From contig DASXOV010000283.1 of the NCBI GenBank assembly GCA_036494005.1, forward strand, positions 1 through 28,982: DNA of 28,982 bases, read 5' to 3'. This document shows, one piece after another, positions 1 through 6,937 of this stretch. The notes under the pieces were generated by a model. The model was not told the origin of the DNA and made no database searches. It was given only the letters and a program-made list of their open reading frames with translations. A program made the translations under genes and the position numbers. The number at the start of each line of letters is the position of its first letter. Position 1 is the stretch's first letter. Source of the DNA: GCA-003244245 sp036494005 (lineage in GTDB: Bacteria; Actinomycetota; Actinomycetes; Mycobacteriales; Pseudonocardiaceae).

Positions 1-1
1 G

Positions 2-139
2 CGGTCGATCATGGCGACGGGCCGCTTTCCGGCGCTCGAGCGGCTTGTCGGCGCCGGATACGACTTCGACCTCGACGCCTTGTTCGAATTCGGGCTGCAG
101 CGCCTGCTCGACGGCTTCGCGGTGGTCGTCGAAGGCTGA
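2..139 (+). CDS. TetR/AcrR-like transcriptional regulator, C-terminal fragment (5' end outside window)
   Basis: The window opens inside a reading frame in phase 2 that ends at a TGA at 137-139. Its last 45 residues include the segments RFPALERLV and FEFGLQRLLDGF. These resemble the last helices of the ligand-binding and dimerisation domain of TetR-family repressors, where a 'FxxGLxRLLDG' helix is common. The DNA-binding half is missing because it lies before the window, so the ligand and targets cannot be inferred. It is convergent with map on the opposite strand, with 78 bp between their stops. The family call rests on the tail alone and is moderate. Confidence 0.6.
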   Translation, partial: RSIMATGRFPALERLVGAGYDFDLDALFEFGLQRLLDGFAVVVEG

Positions 140-180
140 CCGTGACCCGAGGCCCGGATCGGGGGAGAACCGCCCACCGG

Positions 181-228
181 TGTCTCGCGGCACGGTTGTC
201 TCGCGGCACGGGTTGTCTCACGGCGCAG
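181..228. repeat. Three tandem copies of a 16-17 bp unit overlapping the map stop codon
   Basis: The unit TGTCTCGCGGCACGG occurs at 181 and 197. A diverged copy, TGTCTCACGGCGCAG, starts at 214. The periods are 16 and 17 bp. The third copy contains the stop codon of map (218-220 on the minus strand) and its last residues, so the two cleaner copies look like duplications of the gene's 3' end into the spacer. No function is evident. Confidence 0.75.
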
Positions 229-985
229 TGAGGATGCGCGGTCCGTCCTCGGTGACGGCGACGGTGTGTTCGGCGTGCGCCGCGCGGCTCCCCCCGGCCG
301 TGCGCAGCGTCCAGCCGTCCGGGTCGGTCCGGTAGGTGTCGGTGCCGTCGGCGATGAGCATCGGCTCCAGCGCGAGCACCAGGCCCGGACGCAGCACCAG
401 GCCCCGGCCCGCCCGGCCTTCGTTGGGCACGTGCGGATCCTCGTGCATGGCGTGGCCGACCCCGTGACCGCCGTGGCGAGCCAGCAGCCCGTACCCGCTG
501 GAGCGGGCCACAGTGCCGATGGCGTGGCCGACGTCGCCGAGTCGCTGCCCCGGCCGGGCGGCGTCGATACCGGCGTGCAGGGCTTGTTCGGTGGTGCGGA
601 TCAGTGCCACGTCGTCGGGGTGGGGGGTTCCCACGATGAAGCTGATGGCCGCGTCGCCGCACCATCCATCCAGGTGTGCCCCGCAGTCGATGCTGATCAG
701 GTCGCCGTCGCGGAGCCGCTGCGGACCGGGGATCCCGTGCACGACGGCATCGTTGACGCTGGCACAGATGACCGCCGGATAGGGCGAGGGCGCGAACGAC
801 GGGTGGTAGTGCAGGAACGACGGCGTCGCCCCCGCCTCGCCGATGACCGCCGCCGCGACGTCGTCGAGTTCGCGCACGCTCATCCCGACGCCGGCGTGTG
901 CGCGGATCGCGGCCAGGGCATGTGCCACGACCCGCCCCGCCTGTCGCATCGCGTCCAGCTCGGCGCTTGTCTTGAGTTCGATCAC
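218..985 (-). CDS. map: Methionine aminopeptidase, type I
   Basis: This enzyme removes the initiator methionine from new proteins in the cytoplasm using two metal ions. With the chosen GTG start the protein has 255 residues, the usual size of a bare type I catalytic domain. All five expected metal ligands are visible: D100 and D111 (ISIDCG...CGDAA), H174 (GGHGVGH), E207 (LALEPML) and E239 (AEHTVAV). H181 matches the second active-site histidine. The start at 985 is preceded by GAGGGAG at good spacing and gives VIELKTSAELDAMRQAG, a typical family N-terminus. An upstream start at 1099 would add 38 low-complexity residues and is less likely. Actinobacteria often carry two map genes, so it may not be the only copy. 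Confidence 0.93.
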   Translation of the reverse strand: MIELKTSAELDAMRQAGRVVAHALAAIRAHAGVGMSVRELDDVAAAVIGEAGATPSFLHYHPSFAPSPYPAVICASVNDAVVHGIPGPQRLRDGDLISIDCGAHLDGWCGDAAISFIVGTPHPDDVALIRTTEQALHAGIDAARPGQRLGDVGHAIGTVARSSGYGLLARHGGHGVGHAMHEDPHVPNEGRAGRGLVLRPGLVLALEPMLIADGTDTYRTDPDGWTLRTAGGSRAAHAEHTVAVTEDGPRILTAP

Positions 986-1163
986 ACCCGCTCCCTCTAC
1001 AGGTGCGACAGACAGTACCGGGCCGGTCGGCTCCCCCGATCTGGTGGTTTGCCCGGACCCGGCCCGGTCCGCCGCACCAGGCGGTCGCCGGTCGGGCACA
1101 CTGCACTCCGCTGGAGGCCCCAGGTCGGGGCCACCGGTCAGCGGCCAGGCCGCAGTGCTCGCC

Positions 1164-1169
1164 TAGACT
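1164..1169 (+). promoter_or_regulatory. Possible -10 element of the tig promoter
   Basis: TAGACT fits the actinobacterial TAnnnT -10 pattern and lies 72 bp before the tig start. No convincing -35 is seen at 16-18 bp spacing. The same hexamer recurs before folC. Confidence 0.35.
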
Positions 1170-1241
1170 CGACCGATACACCTTCTGCCCGGCGGCGTTG
1201 CTCGTCGGGGCCCGCAATCCCGTCCCGCCGAGGAGTAATCC

Positions 1242-2723
1242 GTGAAGAGCACCGTCGAGCACCTCAGCCCGACGCGCGTCAAGATCAACGTCGAGGTGCC
1301 GTTCGACGAACTGAAGTCCAACTTCGACCGCGCCTACAAGAAGATCGCCCACCAGGTGCGTATCCCGGGCTTCCGGCCGGGCAAGGCTCCGGCCCGGATC
1401 CTGGAACAGCGGCTGGGGCGGGGCGTGGTGCTCGACGAGGTGGTCAACGAGGCAATCCCGGCGAAGTACACGGAGTTCGTGAACTCCGGCGCGGTTCACC
1501 CACTCGGCAGGCCGGACATCGAGGTCACCGAGATCGAGGACGGCGACCACCTGGTGTTCACCGCCGAGGTCGATGTCCGTCCCCAGATCGATGTCCCCGC
1601 GTACGGCGAGTTCGCGGTCTCGGTCGATGACATCGAGGTGACCGACGACGAGATCGACGAGCAGCTCAATGGCCTGCGCACCCGCTTCGGCACGCTCACC
1701 GGCGTCGACCGCGCGGTGGAGCGGGGCGATTTCGTCATGATCGATCTGTCCGCCACCGTCGACGGCGAGGACGTCGAGGACGCCGCGACCAACGGCCTGT
1801 CCTACGAGGTCGGCTCCGGCCAGCTCATCGAGGGCATCGACGACGCGCTGGTCGGGGCCTCGGAAGGTGAGCAGCGCACCTTCACCACCACCCTGGTGGC
1901 CGGCAAGCAGGCCGGACGAGACGCCGAGGTCACCGTCCGGCTCGGCGCGGTGAAGCTGCGCGAACTGCCCGAGGCCGACGACGAGTTCGCCCAGCTCGCC
2001 AGCGAGTTCGACACCCTCGACGAACTCAAGGCCGACCTGCGTGAGCGCCTCGGCAAGGTCAAATCGATGCAGCAGGGCGCGCAGGCCAGGGACAAGGTGA
2101 TCGAGGAGTTGCTCGCCGCGACCGATGTACCGCTGCCGGAGTCTCTGGTGCAGGCCGAGGTCAAGACGCGCCTGCAGGATGCGGTCCAGGTCTTCGACGG
2201 CGACGAGCAGCGGTTCGCCGAGTGGCTGGACGAGCAGGAGATGACCCATGAGCAGTTCGAGACCGACCTGGAGACGTCGGCCAGGGATGTGGTGAAGACC
2301 CGGCTGATCCTGGACACGATCGCCGATGCCGAGGAGCTCACGGTCGACCAGAACGAGCTCATGGAGCGGATCGTCATGCAGGCGCAGCGCTACGGCATGA
2401 GCCCGAACGAGTTCGTCCAGCGGGCGCAGACGGCCGGTGAGCTGGGCCTGCTCTACACCGAGCTGCGCCGTGGCAAGGCGTTGGCCACGGTGGTGGCGCA
2501 GGCCACCGTCACCGACGCGAGCGGCAAATCGGTGGACATCGAGGCGTTGTTCGGCCGGCCGGCTCAGCAAGGCGCCGAGTCCGTTGACGCCGAGTCCGTT
2601 GACGCCGCGCCCGCCGAGGTCGCGCCCGCCGAGGTTGCGCCCGCTGACGCTGCGTCTGCAGGGGAACAGCCGTCCGACCCCGCTGCTGACGAGCAGCGGC
2701 CGACCCCGGCCGATGGCAACTGA
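1242..2723 (+). CDS. tig: Trigger factor, ribosome-associated chaperone and peptidyl-prolyl isomerase
   Basis: Trigger factor binds the ribosome exit tunnel and folds nascent chains. The protein has 493 residues. The ribosome-docking signature GFRPGKAP is at residues 43-50. An FKBP-type isomerase domain follows at about 155-240, including GDFVMIDLSATVDGEDV and the GSGQLIEGIDDAL segment. A helical C-terminal chaperone domain comes next, ending near residue 440. The last ~50 residues are an acidic, Ala/Pro-rich tail with short internal repeats (ESVDA twice, then APAEV/APADA units, about 2575-2655), probably disordered. The GTG start at 1242 has GAGGAG just upstream. It precedes clpP1-clpP2-clpX, the conserved order in Actinobacteria. 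Confidence 0.97.
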   Translation: MKSTVEHLSPTRVKINVEVPFDELKSNFDRAYKKIAHQVRIPGFRPGKAPARILEQRLGRGVVLDEVVNEAIPAKYTEFVNSGAVHPLGRPDIEVTEIEDGDHLVFTAEVDVRPQIDVPAYGEFAVSVDDIEVTDDEIDEQLNGLRTRFGTLTGVDRAVERGDFVMIDLSATVDGEDVEDAATNGLSYEVGSGQLIEGIDDALVGASEGEQRTFTTTLVAGKQAGRDAEVTVRLGAVKLRELPEADDEFAQLASEFDTLDELKADLRERLGKVKSMQQGAQARDKVIEELLAATDVPLPESLVQAEVKTRLQDAVQVFDGDEQRFAEWLDEQEMTHEQFETDLETSARDVVKTRLILDTIADAEELTVDQNELMERIVMQAQRYGMSPNEFVQRAQTAGELGLLYTELRRGKALATVVAQATVTDASGKSVDIEALFGRPAQQGAESVDAESVDAAPAEVAPAEVAPADAASAGEQPSDPAADEQRPTPADGN

Positions 2724-2725
2724 CG

Positions 2726-2743
2726 TTGACGCTCTGAGCGAAC
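2726..2743 (+). promoter_or_regulatory. Probable ClgR operator upstream of clpP1P2
   Basis: The site TTGACGCTCTGAGCGAAC matches the ClgR consensus recalled from Corynebacterium, WNNWCGCYNANRGCGWWS, at all but one position. Its core is CGCT-CTG-AGCG. ClgR is the actinobacterial activator of clpP and other protease genes. The site is centred about 50 bp upstream of a candidate -10 (TAGGGT, 2782-2787), a sensible position for an activator. The match was made by eye. Confidence 0.65.
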
Positions 2744-2781
2744 GGGGGCGGCGTGAGGACGTCGGCGCCGTCCGCCTTCGT

Positions 2782-2787
2782 TAGGGT
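2782..2787 (+). promoter_or_regulatory. Possible -10 element of the clpP1P2 promoter
   Basis: TAGGGT has the TAnnnT form, lies downstream of the ClgR-like box, and would give a leader of about 90 nt. No good -35 is visible, which suits an activator-dependent promoter. Confidence 0.35.
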
Positions 2788-2880
2788 CGGCAGTGTCCCT
2801 CTCGGAGTCCACTTCGGAGCAGACCGCCGAGCCGGACTCCACTCAACCCGACCAGACCTGATGACAGAAGGCAGGTATCC

Positions 2881-3519
2881 GTGAACTCGGACCACATCGC
2901 TCCCGCGGTGCCGCTGCGGGGCGCCCCCGCGATGCGGGCCGCCTCTGCCGGCCTCAACCTGACCGACTCGGTGTACGAGCGGTTGCTGCGGGAGCGCATC
3001 ATCGTGCTCGGCTCGCAGGTGGAGGAGAACATCGCCAACCAGATCTGCGCCCAGCTCCTGCTGCTGTCCGCGGAGGACGCCGAACAGGACATTCGGCTCT
3101 ACATCAACTCCCCTGGTGGCTCGGTGACGGCCGGCATGGCCATCTACGACACCATGCAGCTGATCGAGCCCGACGTGGCCACCTACGCGATGGGCCTGGC
3201 CGCCTCGATGGGGCAGTTCCTGCTCTCCGCGGGCACCCGTGGTAAGCGGTACGCCCTTCCGCACGCTCGCATCCTCATGCACCAGCCTTCAGCCGGCGTG
3301 TCCGGCACAGCGGCGGACATCGCGATCCAGGCCGACATGCTGACCAAGCACAAGCGCGAGATGGCGGAGCTCATCGCCGAGCAGACCGGCCAGCCGGTGG
3401 ATAGGATCATCACCGACTCCGACCGCGACCGGTGGTTCACCGCGGAAGAGGCGCGCGAATACGGCTTCGTCGACCAAGTTCTCACCCGCGACAACCAGCT
3501 GCCCGACGCGAGCCGCTGA
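2881..3519 (+). CDS. clpP1: ATP-dependent Clp protease proteolytic subunit ClpP1
   Basis: This is a serine-protease subunit of the ClpP1P2 barrel, fed by ClpX or ClpC. The 212-residue protein has the catalytic triad S109 (GLAASMGQ), H134 (LMHQPSAG) and D183 (SDRDRWF), with the S-H and H-D spacings of 25 and 49 found in E. coli ClpP. The oxyanion-loop segment INSPGGSVTAG is intact. The GTG start at 2881 follows a modest AGGCAGG, and the real N-terminus is probably trimmed by processing. It forms an operon with clpP2, 16 bp downstream, and is probably induced by ClgR through the upstream box. Confidence 0.95.
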   Translation: MNSDHIAPAVPLRGAPAMRAASAGLNLTDSVYERLLRERIIVLGSQVEENIANQICAQLLLLSAEDAEQDIRLYINSPGGSVTAGMAIYDTMQLIEPDVATYAMGLAASMGQFLLSAGTRGKRYALPHARILMHQPSAGVSGTAADIAIQADMLTKHKREMAELIAEQTGQPVDRIITDSDRDRWFTAEEAREYGFVDQVLTRDNQLPDASR

Positions 3520-3535
3520 GCATCCAGGAGCCTCC

Positions 3536-4177
3536 ATGAACCACATGCCCCAAGGGAATATGCCCCAGTCGCGATACGTCCTGCCCTCGTTCATCGAACG
3601 CACCAGCTACGGGGTGAAGGAGTCCAACCCGTACAACAAGCTGTTCGAGGAGCGCATCATCTTCCTCGGCGTGCAGATCGACGACGCTTCCGCCAACGAC
3701 GTGATGGCGCAGCTGCTGGTGCTCGAGTCCACCGATCCGGACCGCGACATCACCATGTACATCAACTCGCCGGGCGGATCGTTCACCTCGCTGATGGCGA
3801 TCTACGACACGATGCAGTTCGTCCGCCCGGAGCTTCAGACGGTCTGCCTCGGGCAGGCCGCCTCAGCCGCTGCGGTGCTGCTCGCGGCGGGTACGCCGGG
3901 CAAGCGGATGGCCGTGCCCAACGCCCGCATCCTCATCCATCAACCAGCCACCGAAGGCGTATACGGGCAGGTTTCGGACCTGGAGATCCAGGCTGCCGAG
4001 ATCCAGCGCATGCGTCGCTTGCTGGAGGCCACCCTGGCGCACCACACTGGGCAGACCGTGGAACGCGTCCGCACTGATATCGACCGCGACAAGATCCTCA
4101 CCTCTCCTGAAGCCAAGGAGTACGGGATCATTGACGAAATCACTCAGATCCGGAAGCTGTCCGCGGTCCAGACCTGA
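3536..4177 (+). CDS. clpP2: ATP-dependent Clp protease proteolytic subunit ClpP2
   Basis: This is the second ClpP subunit. In Actinobacteria ClpP1 and ClpP2 form a mixed tetradecamer. The protein has 213 residues with S110 (GQAASAAAVL), H135 (LIHQPATEG) and D185 (DRDKIL) as the predicted triad, and INSPGGSFTSL as the oxyanion-loop region. The ATG start at 3536 has AGGAG about 7 nt upstream. The 16-bp gap after clpP1 indicates co-transcription, and clpX follows after 166 bp. Confidence 0.95.
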   Translation: MNHMPQGNMPQSRYVLPSFIERTSYGVKESNPYNKLFEERIIFLGVQIDDASANDVMAQLLVLESTDPDRDITMYINSPGGSFTSLMAIYDTMQFVRPELQTVCLGQAASAAAVLLAAGTPGKRMAVPNARILIHQPATEGVYGQVSDLEIQAAEIQRMRRLLEATLAHHTGQTVERVRTDIDRDKILTSPEAKEYGIIDEITQIRKLSAVQT

Positions 4178-4270
4178 GCCATCGACCCGACACGCCGAGC
4201 GGACGGCCTAACCGCATCCGGCCGGCGATGTCGGGGAGGCTGGTTCTCCCGCACAGCGGGGTCAGGCGGG

Positions 4271-4276
4271 TACCGT
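4271..4276 (+). promoter_or_regulatory. Possible -10 element of a clpX promoter
   Basis: TACCGT fits TAnnnT and lies 67 bp before the clpX ATG in the 166-bp clpP2-clpX spacer. No recognisable -35 was found, so this is weak. Confidence 0.25.
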
Positions 4277-4343
4277 CGAGCACACACGCAGACCAGGCGC
4301 ACTGCATGCCCCACGCGCCGGGAGGGATGAGAGGCCAGCGCCC

Positions 4344-5615
4344 ATGGCACGCATCGGTGACGGCGGCGACCTGTTGAAGTGCTCCTTCTGCGGGAAGAGT
4401 CAGAAGCAGGTCAAGAAACTCATCGCCGGTCCAGGCGTGTACATCTGTGACGAGTGCATCGATCTGTGTAACGAGATCATCGAGGAGGAACTCGCCGAAG
4501 CGGGTGATGTCAAGCTCGACGAACTACCCAAACCGAGCGAGATCCACGACTTCCTCGAGACCTACGTCATCGGCCAGGACGATGCCAAGCGCACCCTGTC
4601 CGTGGCGGTCTACAACCACTACAAGCGCATCCAGGCCGGCGAAAAGGGCCGGGACGACGACATCGAGCTGGCCAAGTCGAACATTCTGATGCTCGGTCCG
4701 ACCGGATGCGGCAAGACCTACCTCGCCCAGACCTTGGCGAAGCTGCTCAACGTGCCCTTCGCGATCGCGGACGCGACGGCCCTCACCGAGGCCGGTTACG
4801 TCGGTGAGGACGTGGAGAACATCCTGCTCAAGCTGATCCAGGCAGCGGACTACGACGTCAAGCGGGCCGAGACCGGCATCATCTACATCGACGAGGTCGA
4901 CAAGATCGCCCGCAAGTCGGAGAACCCCTCGATCACCAGGGACGTGTCCGGCGAAGGGGTCCAGCAGGCGTTGCTGAAGATCCTGGAGGGGACGACGGCC
5001 AGCGTGCCGCCCCAGGGCGGGCGCAAGCACCCGCACCAGGAGTTCATCCAGATCGACACGACGAACGTCCTGTTCATCGTGGCCGGTGCCTTCGCGGGTC
5101 TCGACAAGATCATCGAGGATCGGATGGGGAAACGCGGGCTCGGCTTCGGTGCCGAGCTGCGCTCCAAGGCCTTGATCGACACCGCCGACGTGTTCTCCGA
5201 CGTCATGCCGGAAGACCTGATCAAGTTCGGGCTGATCCCCGAGTTCATCGGGCGGCTACCGGTGGTGGCCAGCGTCACGAACCTCGACAAGGCCTCGCTC
5301 GTCCAGATCCTCACGGAGCCGCGCAACGCGCTGTCCAAACAGTACTGCAAGCTCTTCGAGATGGACGGGGTGGAGCTGGAGTTCACCAGCACGGCCCTGG
5401 ACGCCATCGCCGACCAGGCGATTCTGCGCGGCACCGGAGCTCGCGGGCTGCGGGCCATCATGGAAGAGGTACTGCTCCCGGTGATGTACGACATCCCCAG
5501 CCGCGACGACGTCGCCAAGGTGGTCATCACCGAGCAGACCGTGCGGGAGAACGTCAACCCGACGATCGTCACCCGCCAGCCCTCCCGCCGCGAGCGCCGG
5601 GAGAAGTCGGCCTGA
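4344..5615 (+). CDS. clpX: ATP-dependent Clp protease ATP-binding subunit ClpX
   Basis: ClpX is the AAA+ unfoldase that recognises tagged substrates and feeds them to ClpP. The 423-residue protein has an N-terminal C4 zinc domain (C13, C16, C35, C38). Walker A GPTGCGKT spans residues 118-125 and Walker B IIYIDEVD has D183-E184. The GYVGEDVEN pore-loop motif and the sensor-region motif IPEFIGRLPV are also present. The C-terminal D2 small domain is complete. The ATG at 4344 is preceded by GAGAGG. Downstream the conserved order is broken by the minus-strand remnant and the selenoprotein operon. Confidence 0.97.
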   Translation: MARIGDGGDLLKCSFCGKSQKQVKKLIAGPGVYICDECIDLCNEIIEEELAEAGDVKLDELPKPSEIHDFLETYVIGQDDAKRTLSVAVYNHYKRIQAGEKGRDDDIELAKSNILMLGPTGCGKTYLAQTLAKLLNVPFAIADATALTEAGYVGEDVENILLKLIQAADYDVKRAETGIIYIDEVDKIARKSENPSITRDVSGEGVQQALLKILEGTTASVPPQGGRKHPHQEFIQIDTTNVLFIVAGAFAGLDKIIEDRMGKRGLGFGAELRSKALIDTADVFSDVMPEDLIKFGLIPEFIGRLPVVASVTNLDKASLVQILTEPRNALSKQYCKLFEMDGVELEFTSTALDAIADQAILRGTGARGLRAIMEEVLLPVMYDIPSRDDVAKVVITEQTVRENVNPTIVTRQPSRRERREKSA

Positions 5616-5795
5616 CCGCCGGAAACGTCGTTCAGCCAGGCCGGGAAGCTCTCGGGTGGCAGGAACAGCCCGCCGCAGAAGGCCAAGGGACAGGCCCACC
5701 AGCTGGCCCGCCGGTACGTCGAGATCCACCGCGTCCAGCGCGACGGTGGAACCGAACCGTCGGGTCACGTCGACCGCCCTGGCCAGTAGTTTCGG
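5616..5795 (-). pseudogene. Deletion scar of an ABC exporter: start of the ATPase joined to the end of an ABC-2 permease
   Basis: On the minus strand, 5795 to about 5691 encodes LLARAVDVTRRFGSTVALDA and continues to AGQLVGL. This is the strand preceding Walker A of an ABC transporter ATPase, but the P-loop itself is absent. Immediately after, in another frame, about 5686-5629 encodes LAFCGGLFLPPESFPAWLND, which resembles the pre-final segment of ABC-2 type permeases ('SGLFLPxxxLPxWL'). The text then runs into the clpX stop. The likely start codon (GTG at 5799, overlapping the regulator's TGA) is also out of phase with the ATPase frame. A large internal deletion of a two-gene exporter explains both pieces. 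No functional product is expected. Confidence 0.65.
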
Positions 5796-6116
5796 TCACT
5801 GGTCCTCACCTGAGCCGTTGCCAGGGAGCAGGACACGCAGGGCCGCCGTGTAATCCTCGAAGGCGCGCCGGCCCTGGCGGGTCAGCGCAAGGTAGGTCAC
5901 CGGGGTGCGCCGCTCGTACGTCTTGGTGATCTCCACGTATCCCGCCTCCTCCAGCTTGCGCAGGTGGGTCGAGAGGTTGCCTGCGGTCATCCCCAGCAGC
6001 TGCTGCACCCGGGTGAACACCAGCCGGTCCCCGTCGCGGATCGCAGCCAGGGTGGCCACCACTCGCAGCCGGGCCTGCGCGTGGATCACCGGGTCGAGCT
6101 CAGGGACGGTGCTCAC
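5796..6116 (-). CDS. Winged-helix transcriptional regulator (PF13601-like)
   Basis: This is a 106-residue predicted DNA-binding protein. It contains a single winged helix-turn-helix: VFTRVQQLLGMTAGNLSTHLRKLEEAGY as recognition region, followed by the wing VEITKTYERRTPVTYLALT. Small regulators of this kind often sit beside ABC exporters and membrane proteins and control them. The chosen GTG at 6116 gives VSTVPELDPVIHAQARLRV, a typical beginning for the family, and lies 22 bp after the membrane protein's stop, so the genes are coupled. A longer form starting at 6206 overlaps the upstream gene and is unlikely. Its probable target is the inverted repeat at 6813-6829. Its former exporter partner is a pseudogene. 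Confidence 0.85.
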   Translation of the reverse strand: MSTVPELDPVIHAQARLRVVATLAAIRDGDRLVFTRVQQLLGMTAGNLSTHLRKLEEAGYVEITKTYERRTPVTYLALTRQGRRAFEDYTAALRVLLPGNGSGEDQ

Positions 6117-6138
6117 GACCGCACCGGCCCCGGCGTGG

Positions 6139-6774
6139 TCATGCCCGCACGCTTCGGTTGCGGCGCAGCGCGAACCATGCCGCGGCGACCAGCAGGCCGC
6201 CCCCACCGGCGATCGCGAGTACCACGTAGTTGCCCGGGACTCCGGCGAACACCGACGCCGTATCGGTGATCAGCACCCACACCCCGAGCCTGAACTGGAA
6301 CCGGTCCCGCCAGAGGGCCCCGCCGGCCAGGTAGAGCACGCCGACGACGAGCAGTGCCGACGACGGCCACAACACCGAGATCTGCTCGTCGGTCAGGCCG
6401 AGATTGATCAGGCCGGTGTTGATGAACCCCAGCGCGGCGAAGCCCAGCGCCCAGCTCCACCCGTACATCGCGCCCACCTCGGAGGAGAGCCCACGGACGC
6501 CCCGGGTGGCTCTGGCGATATGCACTCCGGTGATCACCATTGCGGCGACCAGCAGTGCGAAGAAGATCGCGCCCCCGACCCACGACCACCCGGGTGCCCC
6601 CATGCCGCTGGTCAGGGCGCACGCCGTGAAGCCCACGGTCCACGCGACGCCCCACGTTCCGTAGAGCAACGCCGGGTTGACCGTCAGCTCCTTGCCGACC
6701 TGAGCGCGTTGCAGTTCGATCACTGCCAGTGATTCGGCCGCGGACAGCTCCGCCGAGTCCTCTGTTGATTCCAT
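6139..6774 (-). CDS. Integral membrane protein of unknown function, first gene of the regulator/ABC operon
   Basis: The protein has 211 residues. An acidic N-terminus (about 1-35) is followed by roughly six hydrophobic segments, including TWGVAWTVGFTACALTSG, FFALLVAAMVITGVHIA, WALGFAALGFINTGLINLGL and VVLAIAGGGGLLVAAAWFAL, then a short basic tail. I recognise no enzymatic motif. The ATG at 6774 has a strong GAGGGGAGC Shine-Dalgarno sequence; an upstream ATG would add 11 residues without a better site. It is followed closely by the winged-helix regulator, which suggests an auto-regulated operon that once also encoded an ABC exporter. Confidence 0.8.
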   Translation of the reverse strand: MESTEDSAELSAAESLAVIELQRAQVGKELTVNPALLYGTWGVAWTVGFTACALTSGMGAPGWSWVGGAIFFALLVAAMVITGVHIARATRGVRGLSSEVGAMYGWSWALGFAALGFINTGLINLGLTDEQISVLWPSSALLVVGVLYLAGGALWRDRFQFRLGVWVLITDTASVFAGVPGNYVVLAIAGGGGLLVAAAWFALRRNRSVRA

Positions 6775-6812
6775 CGTGCTCCCCTCACTCCACTCCGTTT
6801 GCTTCAACAGCT

Positions 6813-6829
6813 ACTTTGTAGAACAAAGT
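6813..6829. promoter_or_regulatory. Operator: perfect inverted repeat ACTTTGT-AGA-ACAAAGT
   Basis: A 7+3+7 perfect palindrome lies in the divergent region between the membrane-protein gene and grdE. It covers the predicted -10 of the minus-strand promoter, so bound protein would repress that operon. The adjacent winged-helix regulator is the likely ligand. It also lies about 58 bp upstream of a candidate -10 for grdE, so an effect on the grd operon is possible but unproven. Confidence 0.75.
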
Positions 6830-6843
6830 TGTCGGCGTGGCAA
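6815..6843 (-). promoter_or_regulatory. Promoter of the membrane protein-regulator operon
   Basis: Minus-strand -35 TTGCCA (6838-6843) and -10 TACAAA (6815-6820) are separated by exactly 17 bp. The -10 lies inside the ACTTTGT inverted repeat. The start codon is about 40 bp further on. Confidence 0.6.
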
Positions 6844-6886
6844 GCGATTTGGCGAGACAGGCTCGCACCATCCGTAGTCGATCAGT

Positions 6887-6892
6887 TACGAT
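6887..6892 (+). promoter_or_regulatory. Possible -10 element of the grd operon
   Basis: TACGAT fits TAnnnT and would start transcription near 6899, giving a leader of about 39 nt with the Shine-Dalgarno AGGGAGG (6925-6931) before the grdE GTG. No good -35 is visible. Confidence 0.35.
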
Positions 6893-6937
6893 ATGGCAAC
6901 ACTGGCTGTCCACCCAGGAGCGGTAGGGAGGCAGGTC

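Noticed and set aside
9..2570. 853-residue open frame on the minus strand
   Set aside because: It spans map and antisense tig. Long antisense frames are expected in GC-rich DNA, and its composition (runs of H, R, L, V) has no domain, while both real genes are certain.
6893..6937. ATG at 6893 as the start of grdE
   Set aside because: It has no Shine-Dalgarno sequence and adds 15 residues without family similarity, while the GTG at 6938 has AGGGAGG 6 nt upstream.
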